From the NCBI GenBank assembly GCA_013397695.1, contig VYZI01000002.1:9406660-9470659 (forward strand): DNA of 64,000 bases, read 5' to 3'. A model generated the notes under the pieces. The model ran no database searches. It worked only from the letters and a program-made list of their open reading frames with translations, and was not told the origin of the DNA. The DNA comes from Centropus unirufus. Its lineage: Eukaryota > Chordata > Aves > Cuculiformes > Centropidae. How positions within the stretch are numbered: position 1 is the first letter of the stretch; every line of letters begins with the position of its first letter. Shown here piece after piece: positions 37,440 through 48,270 of the stretch. The translations under genes and the position numbers were made by a program.

Positions 37440-38260
37440 ATGTCACACTCTGTGAAGTTTCTTTATTAGTATTTGTCTGCATGTCTTGAACATCCATCAT
37501 GGTGCAAAACTGTCCAAAAACGTGCTCCTGACTGCACGTGCATGCCCAAAGTGTTCAAACAGCAGCTATTCTGGTAAGAGTCCTTTGAACTGCCAGTGTC
37601 CCCTGGAGCCCCTAGACGCAACTGAGAACTTTCCCAAAAGAACTTCTGTGCATGCCCCAATTTGAGAACTTTCCAAATAGAGATATTATGCAGGAGTGGT
37701 GAGACCTCTCCTCATATGCCAAAAGGGGAGGGAACTCCTCTTTAAATACTCTATACCAAAAAGCACGTGTGTGACCTCTGCCCTATGGACCATGTTTTCC
37801 TGCGGAAAGCTGAGTTGAATTCTTTGGGGTGGTGACTATTCATATGTGATGTTCCCTTTGTTCTGCTCCTTTTCTTCTTTTGATGCCTCTGTCCTTATTC
37901 TTTCTATATCATTTTTTTCTTGGCACTTTTGGGGGATTTTGATTGCGTCGTAGCTCTTGTTGTAAACTGTTTGCCACTTTGATTGAGCTCAAAGTAAAAC
38001 ATTGTTGCTGTAAATTGATGTTACTTTGACCAAGCTCAAAGTAAAGAGTTATATCTTTGACTGTGTTCAGAGTAAAAAGTGGAATTTTGAGTAGAATTCT
38101 GGAGTGATTGTCAGCCCTTCCATGGCTGTCACACAAACATTCAAAAGAAACCCACCCCCTTCTTCCTGCTGGGGAGGTCTGTTGGTGCACAGCTGTAATA
38201 CCCTAAAACCTAGGTAGTTTTGCCACCTTTACCTAGCTGGCCAGTAATAAAGTATATTGC
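37440..38260 (+). mobile_element. LTR-like block, family not identified
   Basis: This 0.8-kb segment is GC-richer than its flanks. It carries the ordered signals of a retroviral LTR on the plus strand: a TATA-like TTTAAATACTC at about 37741-37751, pyrimidine-rich sequence at 37860-37920, three related palindromes at 37976-38073, and AATAAA at 38246-38251. I could not fix TG...CA ends or a target duplication, so the borders are nominal. The distance of about 500 bases between the TATA-like box and AATAAA is long for one LTR; the poly(A) signal could be coincidental or R could be long. No retroviral gene is present. It may instead be an unclassified non-autonomous repeat. Confidence 0.35.
37976..38073. 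repeat. Three spaced copies of a 20-bp palindromic motif
   Basis: The motif ACTTTGA-N6-TCAAAGT occurs perfectly at 37976-37995 (spacer TTGAGC) and 38023-38042 (spacer CCAAGC), and in degenerate form at 38054-38073 (TCTTTGA-N6-TCAGAGT). Each copy is followed by A-rich sequence. The arms contain CTTTGA/TCAAAG cores like TCF/LEF or HNF4 half-sites. Repeated protein-binding palindromes are typical of enhancer repeats in LTR U3 regions, but binding is inferred, not shown. Confidence 0.8.
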
Positions 38261-39589
38261 TATTTTAAGCCCTGGAATATTTTAAGTCATTCTAGATTGT
38301 TAGAAAAGCATTCCTGTTATAGCAAGTCCTTTCTTTATGATCAGAAAGCCATAGTCAATATTTTAAGGACATTTTTGCTTTTATACTGACTTTTTATCAC
38401 CAGCTTTGGGCTACCTGTTAGTGTCAGAGGATTTTTTTTCTGTTAAAATGATTAGCCAGGCACCTCTGAAGTAAGATTTTACAGTTTGCTATGATATTTA
38501 ATGGATTCATACTGCTTAAGGCCAGGAGAGTCTAACCTGACTGAAATAACCCCACGAGTTATAGATTGGCTCAGTTGCTCCACAGAAAGGCCAGTGACTT
38601 GTACTTTTCTGAAACATGTTTTCCAGCAGATGTTCTTATGTAATTTAATGACTCTGAACATCCATGCTTACTCTTGATATTCTGTTCTAATGGAAAAACC
38701 CTAAAAGACCACTAAAATCACTATGTCTTAAAGATACAAGCCTTGTTTTCACTTATAATTTATCAGACTTCAGTATACAGCCATAGATTGTTGAAAGGTT
38801 TTTCTCAATGGAGATATTAAGACATTAAACAACAGGCTGGTTTTTTTTTTCCCTTGTGAAAGTATTTATGTCAAATAAGGTCTTAAATTCCTTTTGACTG
38901 ATTCTTTCCATTTCTCCATCACTTTTTATGACACTTCTGTCTCTGTTTCCTACTTCTACCCTCATATCCTCTAAAATATGTTCACAGCAGAAATGAGTGG
39001 ACTAGTCCAAGATCAGTTGGATAGAAGTTCTTAATAAGTTAGGTTTTTTCGCATTCATGGCCCTCATTATTTCTTTTGCCACCACATTCTTATGAGAGCT
39101 TAGGAAGCATTTCTTTATATAAATATACGTTAAAGTCAAGACTTCCACTTTGGGGTTGTGTGCTCCATTCTGTGGTCCTAGATGAACTTTCTATTATTTG
39201 TGTTAAAGCATATCTTATTTGACTATATTATTTTTTCTCCATCTGGCTAGTTGTCATGAATTCCAACCGTGGCTTGAAGATTCATCTGATGGTACATGAA
39301 CATCTTTACATTCGTGGAGGATATTTAGATATTTTTACATAGCGATATGCTGAAATCAGATAAATCGCGCTCCATAAATAGCCATTTCTTTTGATAGAGT
39401 GTAGATGTAGCTTGACTATAACTACCTCAGATGAATGAATGTAGACATGGTAGACATCCACCTATTGTAAAATATGCCCTTTACTCTGTCACTCTTTGTG
39501 TATGACTTTATACTTGTGGGCTTAATGTTCAATAAAAATATAGGTATGTGGAAGAAGAAACTGTGCATGCCTTAAATGGTGTCTGCTCA
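38261..39589. other. Unique AT-rich DNA, no gene seen
   Basis: No gene, RNA or repeat recognised in this stretch. Confidence 0.5.
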
Positions 39590-40170
39590 AGGAATTTTTC
39601 AGTGCAAAAGTGGGTATTGAGAAAAGGAGGAAGCCATGATCAAGAATGCACAGACACAAACCTGACCGAAAAACGATAAGGGAGGCAGTAAGGAGAACCA
39701 AACTAGGTTAGTCACTGTAATAGGTAAGAGTATATGGAATGTCAGTATACTTAGGTCAGTGAGACTGTCTGATCTAAGACCTTGTCAAATACTACAAAAA
39801 GGACTGCACCCCATGGAAGGGCCCCACATTGGAGCAGTTTCATGGAGAACTGCAGCCCTTTGGAAGGCACTGAGGAACTTCACAGAGGACCAAAGATCTT
39901 GGGAGTAAAGTTAAGACTGATCAAAAGGGAGGGGTAAGGGAAAAGTGTTTTTAGGATTTGGGTTTATTTCTCATTGTCCTACTCTGATTTTATTGGTAAT
40001 CAATTAAACTAATTTCCCCAAGTTCAACGGTAACTGGTGAATGATCTCTTTCTGTCCGTATATTGACCCATGAACTTTAGTTTTATTCTCTTTCCCTTGT
40101 GGTGTTGAGGGGAGTAATAGAAGGTCTGTCGTGGGCATCTGGCATTCGTGGATGATGAACCATCCACAGC
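39590..40170 (+). mobile_element. Avian ERV-type LTR-like repeat, internally deleted
   Basis: I recognise this sequence as a widespread bird repeat, usually classed with endogenous retroviral LTRs (ERVL-like, from memory). Anchors in order are CACAAACCTGACCGAAAAACGATAAGGGAGGC (39655-39688), GACTGCACCCCATGGAAGGGCCCCACATTGGAGCAG (39804-39839), GATTTGGGTTTATTTCTCATTGTCCTACTCTGATT (39955-39990), AAACTAATTTCCCCAAGTT (40006-40024) and GGTAACTGGTGAATGATCTCTTTCTGTCC (40029-40058). The GC-rich stretch that normally lies between the ACTGCA- and TTATTTCTCA-type anchors appears shortened near 39880-39925. Ends and target duplications were not resolved. The minus-strand open frame at 40004-40264 is fortuitous. 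Confidence 0.55.
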
Positions 40171-40175
40171 GGAGC

Positions 40176-40200
40176 TTCATTGCACAGCCATTGCAATGAA
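40176..40200. repeat. Perfect 9-bp inverted repeat with 7-base loop
   Basis: TTCATTGCA (40176-40184) and TGCAATGAA (40192-40200) are exact reverse complements separated by CAGCCAT. It lies just past the LTR-like repeat. The pattern resembles a pair of C/EBP-type half-sites (ATTGC/GCAAT), but chance is likely. Confidence 0.85.
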
Positions 40201-43200
40201 TTTTGAATCTGTTAATGACAACTAGAGAACTTAGATATGAAAAAAAGAAGTTTTCATAAAACAATATATTTTATAACAATATTATTTGTTATAAGGGTAG
40301 TTGAAAAGGCAGAGAAAAGGCATGTTAATTTATCTGCGTTGTATCACATTTGCTTTTCTGATAGTAGTAATTTGACAGAGAAATAAAATGAGATTAATTC
40401 TGAATTTGTATTGATGGAGATGATCCACTTGTAGTATAAATATACATAAAATTTGCACATATAAATAAGATTGTAGCAGCCATTTCTTTTATGACCACAA
40501 CAGCAAAGTAAATGCCAATTTATATGATCAAATAATGTTGAAAGTGGTAATAAGAAATGCTTGGTCAGAGTTATGCTTTTGACATTTAAATATGTGGTGC
40601 AAATCTGTAAACCAATACCCTTATTCTAACCATTTGGGAAAGCTTTCAGAGCTAACTGAAGTGTCTGTGTAATTTCTGTGTATGTTTTTCAGTATCAAGG
40701 GCTGTGACATGGCAAAGGAAATGCTTTTGTTGCACAAAGCTTTTTAAGTGATTTTAATTAACTTTCTTTTCCAGGTTGAGTTTGAGTGTTTAAAGATATT
40801 TGTGCTAAGCATTGCTAAAGATTCTTCAGTAAGTCAAGTGTCAAGTGACTCTCACAAATGTAAAAGATGCTTTGGTGAAGGCAAAAAAAGGCCTTCAATT
40901 GCTCACAAGATTCCTTGTTTGTCTGATATTTGGCATATCCCTTCTTTTTCTTCTCCTTCATGTTGTAATAAATAGCAATTCTACAGTTTATGCAAGAACA
41001 AAACACATCATGGGACTTGGAAGAAAGCCTGATGCAGATATTAATATGTAATAAAAATTCTGTATTAATATTAATTAAACAAAAGAAAATGAGGTGCCAG
41101 ATGACTAGATGCTTTGCACACATTGTGTGTTTTGTAATTCCAGATAAAACTCGTGTAAAAGTGATAAAAAATATTCTCCCTGGCCATATCTAAATATCCA
41201 TATTGGTTACATTTGCACTGCTAAATGTTTTGATGGCTGAAATTTATCCTGATCCAGCCTCTTAGAAGCAATTCCATGCTTAGTTACTCCAAAATCTACA
41301 CCCATTATTCCTCTTACGGGAAGGATAATCAGATTTTATTTGAAAGTGAGCCCAGGAATTAATTGAGAATGATCAGAAGATCAGTACCCAGTAGTGAAAT
41401 GGTGAATTCTGTGATCTCATACTTATATGACTGTTTTGTTGTACCGCAATTCAGTATTCCATCTCCAACAGCTGCCAATAATGGAAAATTAGGGAAGAGT
41501 ACAAAACTGGAATAAAGACACAGTGACATTTTTCCTTGAGCATTCAACATTCTGTTTAGCCAATAGATACCTTAGAGATAATTTCATTGTGTAAAGTAAA
41601 CTTTGATAGATTTCCATAAATTTTTCCAATCTCTATGTGCCTCATACACACTTTATAATCTCTGTAGAGAGTACAAATAATTTATTTAGTGTTAATGCTG
41701 CATCTTATACCTTCTCAGTGTCTCAAAAACTATTTTGCAGTGAAACTTCATAAATAAAAATAAAAGCATAAAAGCTAAATTAAATCCTTGCCTGTTCTGA
41801 AAATTGGAAACACTGACTTCTGCTCAGCTGTGCTTGACAGGGCCCAGAATCCTCACATCTTCCACATTTATAAATTTTATATTTCAGACCATATTGAAAA
41901 GCAACCTGTTTAAACCTCTATTTTCATATGTGTTGTGCGTATCAAATATCTTTTATCTCTTCCAAGTGCTTCACTGATGCATTGCTAAAAAAGCAAATAT
42001 ATCCATTTTTGTATTCAGTCTCTTTCAATTGCATCCATGTAGAGACTTCCGTATCCAAGTAACTTCATAAAATATCTCTAACAGCCTTGCTAGCTGTCTT
42101 GACTGTGGGGTGACCTTTATTCCAGATAAGGTCTACCTAAATGGCTTACTCATTTCACCATTATTACCTACTTATAATAAATCAATAATAATGATTTTCT
42201 ACAGAAAAGTAGCATATTAATCAATAGAAATCTTTCAGAACAAGTTAGACAAATATCTCCCAGAAATGATGCAGTTATTGCTGGTGACAAGAGATTAATT
42301 ATAATTTGTTATGTTGATTTTCTAGTTCTGTTTTTTAACTATTCCATGTATTAACATTCCTCTAAACTCTACTACAAGCATTTGGACAGATACATGAGAT
42401 TATGCATGCCTTTTTGGGTTGTATCAGGTAATCTTTTGTTATGGATATCACTGCCATGACTGATACTACTCCTCCAATGCAAAATCTGTCTTGAAGGAAA
42501 TGTAGAAAGGTGAAAAACAGGAAAAAAGGAAATTAAATAAAACCTGCCTTCAAACAACACAAATTCACAGATTACAATAAACTTCCTTAATGATATTATA
42601 TTGTGATAGCCATCCTGGCAGAATGAAAATGATAGTAGATATTCTAGATTCTGTTTTCTTGACCATTGCTGATAAACCACATAGGCACCAGGCCAAAATC
42701 TTTCTCAGTTCTGGGGTAATTTAACTGTGTTTTGGGGATTCTCTCACTCTGGAAAGTTTTATACCAATCATTTATAGAAAATGCTGTTCAATTTAAAAAA
42801 GTTATAATATGACATTGTAGCATGAACTGTTCCACTTGGAGTAACAACATAAATGTCCCAATGAGTAAATACATTGGTATTTTAGCTTACTTTTCTGTTA
42901 TCAACAGAGCTGAAGGAGTTGCTGGGCACTGTTTGCTTTTGATTTCCTTTGCATTCCCTCAGTGTCTGTGATTTGTTTATGGGAGATACTGCAGAGTACA
43001 TTCAAAACTTTAGCCACTTATAATTGACTTTTCCACTGATATGTTTAATGTGTTTCTGACTCTGCAGGGGCCATCTGTTTTCAAAATTTTCTCCAGCAAA
43101 ACTTTCCAGAAAGAAAGAAGTATTTACTCATACCTGTTTTAAATTAAATTCCTGCTTGTTCCATTAAGCATTCCCTAGTTTTTGCATTATCAGCTTTGTC

Positions 43201-43519
43201 ATTCCGGGAATCCTTTCCCTTACTGATTTGATGAATCTTGAAACCTCAAGTACTGAAAGAGAAAGGGCCTGAATGCAATCAGAGACCTATAATCAATATC
43301 TACCATAAAAATTCAAATAATTTAAACAGCTTTTAATAGTCAAAGCCCACATAACAGTACTAATACTGAGTTTTTCAGTGCTGAATTTATGTTATTGAGT
43401 ATTGTATTTGAAATGAAATATAGCTAAACACAATAAAGGGACTGAAGGGATATCTGAGGCAATATGTAAGAGAGCAGCAGTAAGAAGGTGTTTTGAGAAC
43501 AAACGCAAAAGAATAATGT
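40201..43519. other. Unique AT-rich DNA, no gene seen
   Basis: No supported exon or transposon. Overlapping small frames on both strands at 40748-41193 are not matched by domain signals and lie in low-complexity AT-rich sequence. Confidence 0.5.
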
Positions 43520-44440
43520 CTTTTAACCATTTTTCCTGGTTGATAGGTTGTGTCTGTTTCCTTGTATTTTATAGGCCTTGATAGACTTTTCATTAAATTA
43601 GTTAATCACACATTGAACCTACCTACACATTTGGTCTCCACAGTATTTGATAGTAATGAGATCCACAATTTAATTTTACTCTGCATGGGAATGTACTACC
43701 TTTCGCTTGATAATTCCATTAGTTGCTCCTATTTCTTGAACTGAAAGAGAGTGAATAATTGTTCCCTAATCAATTTCTCCATAACCATCACAATGCTGTG
43801 CAACTCTGCCTCATCTATTCCCCACTGTCTGTTTAGCAGGCTGAAGAGTACTAGTCTATTAAGTATTTTCACATATGAAAACTGCTCCGTGCCTTTGATC
43901 ATCCCTGTCACCTTTCTTTGTACTTCAGCAGGCTGTACCTCTCTGAGATAGGATGATTAGAACAGCGTGAAGCACTCAAGATGTGAATGTATCATGGGTT
44001 TCTACAATGGCGTAATTGAATACTGTGGGGTTTCTAAATTTTTTTGCTAATACTACTTTACATTTCTCATCTCCTTTTTATTGCTATTGACATGAATCTG
44101 ATATTTTTATATAGCAGCTCATAACAATGTAAGATGTTTTGACTGAGTAGAATCAGCTTATTTACCTCACACAGTATGTGTAGCAGTTATCTTTTTGACA
44201 ATGATGTGCATTTTTTTCGATCTATGGAAATTATTCATTTGCTGCTGTAGTGAACAACCATTCCTATAAAGCAGCTTTGTGCAATTATTTGCAGCAAATG
44301 TTTGGGGTTTTTAATCTCAAATGTTTTGAGTCACTAGCAAAATTTCCCCTTTTCATAATTTCCTCCCTTCTTCAGAAGTGATGTTTGCATGGAAGAGCTC
44401 CCAAAAGAGACAAGAATGCACCTCAACTGGTAACCTATGT
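43520..44440 (-). mobile_element. Ancient CR1/L3-like LINE relic, minus strand
   Basis: The sequence is strongly diverged but keeps the order of an old CR1/L3-type element in antisense. Anchors are AATTGTTCCCTAATCAATTTCTCCATAACC (43757-43786), GGCTGAAGAGTACTAGTCTATTAAG (about 43839-43863), ACTGCTCCGTGCCTTTGATCATCCCTGTCACC (43880-43911), AAGCACTCAAGATGTGAATGTATCATGG (43970-43997, antisense of the segment that encodes W-x-x-L-E-C-x-V) and, past 44280, a stretch matching the antisense of the RT-proximal region. Anchors are separated by lost or drifted sequence. This is much older than the other CR1 copies here and may be shared across birds, crocodilians or turtles. Borders are approximate. Confidence 0.55.
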
Positions 44441-44869
44441 TGTAAACTTTTTATCTTGGCTCTTCTTATTAAGAGAAAATTCACTCAAACATCTTTTGTG
44501 CAGCAATGGGAAAAATAGTGAAAGGAGTGAATAGATAGTTGAAATATTAGTATGACATAATAAAATGAAAGCAGAACTCAATAATGCGAGTTAGCACACT
44601 CAGAAAAAGGTGATCCGAAATACCTATATTCAATGGGAGATTGAGAAGACATTACATTTGCTTAAAAGAATTGCCTTAAAGAGAAGGCAACAATCTACCC
44701 CTTACATACTCTATGAGTCTGACAAAAAATACACAATTACATTTTTGAATTGCACTGACAGGTGCCTCAAATTGTGGAGCAGAAAAATTATAGTTTATAT
44801 GATTTCAAAAGGCCTCTCTGATTCAATCCTCTGCTCAAAGTAGCAGCACAGTTCAGACGACGTTACCTA
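44441..44869. other. Spacer between LINE relics, nothing seen
   Basis: AT-rich DNA. A plus-strand open frame at 44610-44843 is short and has no recognisable motif. Confidence 0.45.
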
Positions 44870-45190
44870 CAGCTTTAATGCTAATATTTGTTGCAAATCA
44901 GTTCCAATATTAAATATCTTCATTGTATTATTTTTTCTCATATCCTCTCTGAGCTGCTCTTGTTTTAACTTACACCCTTTGCCTCTTATCCTCCCATCAT
45001 GCACCAATGTGAAAAGCCCATCTATATTCTCAGCGTCTTCCTCATAGGTGCTGGGGAACTGATCTTATGTCTCCCAAAGTTGTCTCTTCTTCAGGCTGAA
45101 CAAACCTGACTACCTCAGCTGCTTTTCATAGGGCAAGTGATCTAGCTGCAGTGGCTTGGTGACTCTCTGCTGGATCAGATCAAATTTATT
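44870..45190 (-). mobile_element. Decayed CR1 LINE fragment, minus strand
   Basis: Antisense CR1 signals are present: GTTTTAACTTACACCCTTTGCCTCTTATCC (44962-44991, 3'UTR and C-terminal border), CTCTTCTTCAGGCTGAACAAACCTGACTACCTCAGC (45086-45120, antisense of the region encoding L-x-L-F-S-L-K-K-R) and GCAGTGGCTTGGTGACTCTCTGCTGGA (45149-45175). The CR1 3' terminus is not preserved. Divergence is intermediate. Confidence 0.65.
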
Positions 45191-47703
45191 AAGCTGATAA
45201 TTTCCCTCGTTTTATGAATCTTTCAATACCCCAGAGATTTTAGTTTGATTATCTAATAATTAGCATCACGGACCTAAGATTTATGTGGGAATAAAATTCT
45301 AAGTGACCTATAAAAATGCCAGTTAAGCATTTCAGAGATATTGTAATTGTAGTAACAGCTTCTAAGAAAATGAACTAAACCTCTAGGAAACTCTGACTTA
45401 AAGATGAGAACTGTTACAAGTCCTCTTAGAGGAATTCTTTGCTAAACTTGTTAATGTAATGAATTTTCACTGAATTTGCTAATGTGAATGAGCCTAACAC
45501 CAGACGAATTTCCACATAACATATGGGTAGCATTTGTTATACAAGTATGCACACACACGCTTATGTATGTGCATGCACAAGTAAATATAGCACTGGATAT
45601 AGACACATGACTGGTTACTTTGAATTAGGGTTTAAAATCAGTCTTACCCACAAGTCTACAGCAAATATAAAATTCAGAATATTTTCAAACTTTCATAGGA
45701 TATATAATTCAAAGGGTTAAGTTTTTTCTTGCACAAGTAACATTGCCAAGGATTTTTTGTTTACGGAACATAAGACACTTCAAATTTGATTTAGTTAAAT
45801 ATAACTGCAGCCAGCCAGTAATTTGTGGTCAAAGCATAATTCTCTTGAAACATAAGCTCCTCTTTAATGTAATTTTCATGAAACCATCCTTCAGGATGTG
45901 TGCAGCCTTCAGGTCAGTAAAACACAGCTTTCAAAAGACCTTATTCTCTAAGGACAAAATGTCTGTTTGTATTCCTATTTGGAAGCATGCACACAAGTAG
46001 ACATCAAACCTACAGCTTCCTTAGATACATCATTAATTTATGCAGGCTTGAAAACTGCAGCTTGGGTCTGATTTAAATTTATGGTGTTCAGCAAAGTGTT
46101 TATTTTTATCAGTTCTTTAATAGAGAAGTTTAGGACTGAAACCAGATTGTCTGATTATTATTGTATTGAAGTAATGAAATATATTGACAGACATCAGTGT
46201 ATTTCAGATACTGAAATTAAAGTTCCAGTCATCTACCATAGGTAAATCTTTCTAGAACACAGAAAAATGTTAAATCAGCACTTTCTGAAAGCTTTCCTTT
46301 CTAAAAGTATTTGCTTATTTATTCTTATTTCTTTTGTAGGTGGAAGTAATAACAACACTGAAACAGCTTTGAGAGGCTATTCTCTGGTTCAGTGAACTGA
46401 AAATTATACAACTTCTCTTGAGGTTCTGTTTAAATTTTTGGAGTGTTTATACAAAGTCTTCAAAGATGTTTGCATTAAAATAAGTTAGAGAACAAAATAT
46501 ACTGGGGACATATCTGGGTTACTGTGTCCACCTAGGTAATACCATGGATAATAATGTCACTACTTTACAGGAAAAAAGATGGGAAATAAATTTTTACTAT
46601 ATTAAATTTATAGCCAGCAGCACATACCATGCTTAAAACACATGCAAGATCTTTTTTTACTAGGGTCATATTTAAATCTGATTTTCTGCAGCAGTTTCTA
46701 CAATATTCTTTATTTTCTGTGGATAATCATGAGGACTTTTCCACGCTGAGGAGGTGACCTAGAATATGTTTCCAAAGAGGTCTGTGGAGAAGAAAGAGGG
46801 GGAAGGAATACAGGCTTCCAAGTGCTTATAGCTGTTCCCTTGGCAGTTCTTCAATGTTTTATTGTGCTTTTGATATTTTCACTAATCTCGAAGTCAATGT
46901 GAAAATACACATTAGAATGAAGGGTAAATCCCCTATTTCGTGTTGATTCTTTCTCCTCGCAAATAGAGGGGGAAAATGTGAAGTGAAAGCAGGCTGAATG
47001 CTTCCCTCCACCCAAAGTATAAGGATTAGAAATGATCTTACTTCACCACATACATGCTTTTCTAGCTTTCTGAAGAGATAATGTGACAGATTTTCTTAAA
47101 ATGTCATTCCAATGGATAAAAAATTAACTTCCCCCTTTAAAAGGAGTTCTGAGAATTAAAATAAAAAATTTCTTAGAAATCAAGAAGCTTCCCAATAGTA
47201 CCTATCTTGTATGGCAATTCTAGAAATATAACTTCTTGCAAAGATTCAGTAAAGAATTTATAGAAAAGGACAGAGCTAACTTTTCTATGTTATATTCTCA
47301 TATGTAGACAACAAATACAAAATGTCTAAGAATCTCCTTGGCCCTAGTGCCCTAACATTATTTTAACATAAAACCAGTAAAACATGTAAATCCCATAATA
47401 TAAAGGAGCAAAAGGTGATCTTGTGTGTAGAGGAATAAGCTTTTATTAGAACTATGATTATTTTCTACAAATACACTATGATGAAACAGAGCATGTTAAT
47501 TTAATTTGAAAATATGAATACCAATGCCTCTGGCTCTAAAAAAGTGATAAATATTTTAATTATATAACATGAATTTTTTACTAAATATGGTGTTGAATAT
47601 AACACTCAGTAATATGCAGTAATTTTTTATTAGCATATACAATTCATCTGGGAAAAATTATCACTTTTTTTCCCATTTTTTTTGTTACATGAATAAATGG
47701 CTC
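45191..47703. other. Unique AT-rich DNA, no gene seen
   Basis: No supported gene or transposon. A short alternating purine-pyrimidine stretch lies at about 45546-45580 (CACACACACG, TATGTGCATGCAC). Confidence 0.5.
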
Positions 47704-48047
47704 TGTTACAGCCTGCTCCTGACACCAGTAGTCTTAGGACCCACCCCCACCTGCACACTTGTAGAGGGAGAGTAAAAGTGTTTCTTCTTTTACCTGTGCA
47801 GCAAATCAAAGAGTGACAGATCTCTCAGGGTAAATTAAAATGCAGTATTTATTTTAAACACTGCCAAAGTGAAAAAAACAATATTCGGGTGCACTCTGAC
47901 CTGTAGACTCTCAAAGATGCAAAGACAGTTTCCCATCTGATCAGGTCACAATCTGATACCTTGAACACAGCCAAAGTCACTAAATGAACTTCAACACCCC
48001 TTGGATTCAGTCCAATACATCGTAATGCTGAGGAAAATGAAGGGACA
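47704..48047 (-). mobile_element. Possible LTR, minus strand, family unknown
   Basis: The block starts TGTTACAGCC at 47704 and ends GAAGGGACA at 48047, so a minus-strand element would run TGTCCC...GTAACA, with the TGT...ACA ends seen in many class III LTRs. It is GC-richer than the flanks. On the minus strand AATAAATA occurs (AATAAA complementary to 47848-47853). I found no matching target duplication, and the edges may be wrong. It could also be ordinary sequence. Confidence 0.3.
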
Positions 48048-48187
48048 GTAAGATAAGTGAGAGAAGGAGAGAGAAAGAAATAGCGGGAAGAAAATAAAAA
48101 TTACTGCTACTACTGTAGGGTTGCATACTGCATATTTTTTATGGTAGCTTAAAATTTATTTTTTAAGAACTGTGAAAATATGAAACA

Positions 48188-48222
48188 GCGCTGGTCCCAG
48201 TACAGCCCTGAGGGACACCACT
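48188..48222 (-). mobile_element. CR1 micro-fragment, inverted 5' part
   Basis: CTGGTCCCAGTACAGCCCTG (48191-48210) followed by AGGGACACCACTGG is the antisense of the CR1 RT box encoding S-G-V-P-Q-G-x-V-L-G-P. It directly abuts a plus-strand CR1 3' end (48223-48270), so the two pieces of one element lie in opposite orientations. Confidence 0.75.
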
Positions 48223-48270
48223 GGATGGTCTTTAAGTGCCTTCCAACCCAAACGATTTTATGATTGTATG
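48223..48270 (+). mobile_element. CR1 micro-fragment, 3' terminus
   Basis: ATGGTCTTTAAGTGCCTTCC (48223-48242) then AACCCAAACG and ATTTTATGATTGTATGG match the last 48 bases or so of CR1, including a degenerate terminal ATTCTATGATTCT pattern. Compare 58008-58047. Together with 48188-48222 this is an element of only about 83 bases. Confidence 0.8.
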
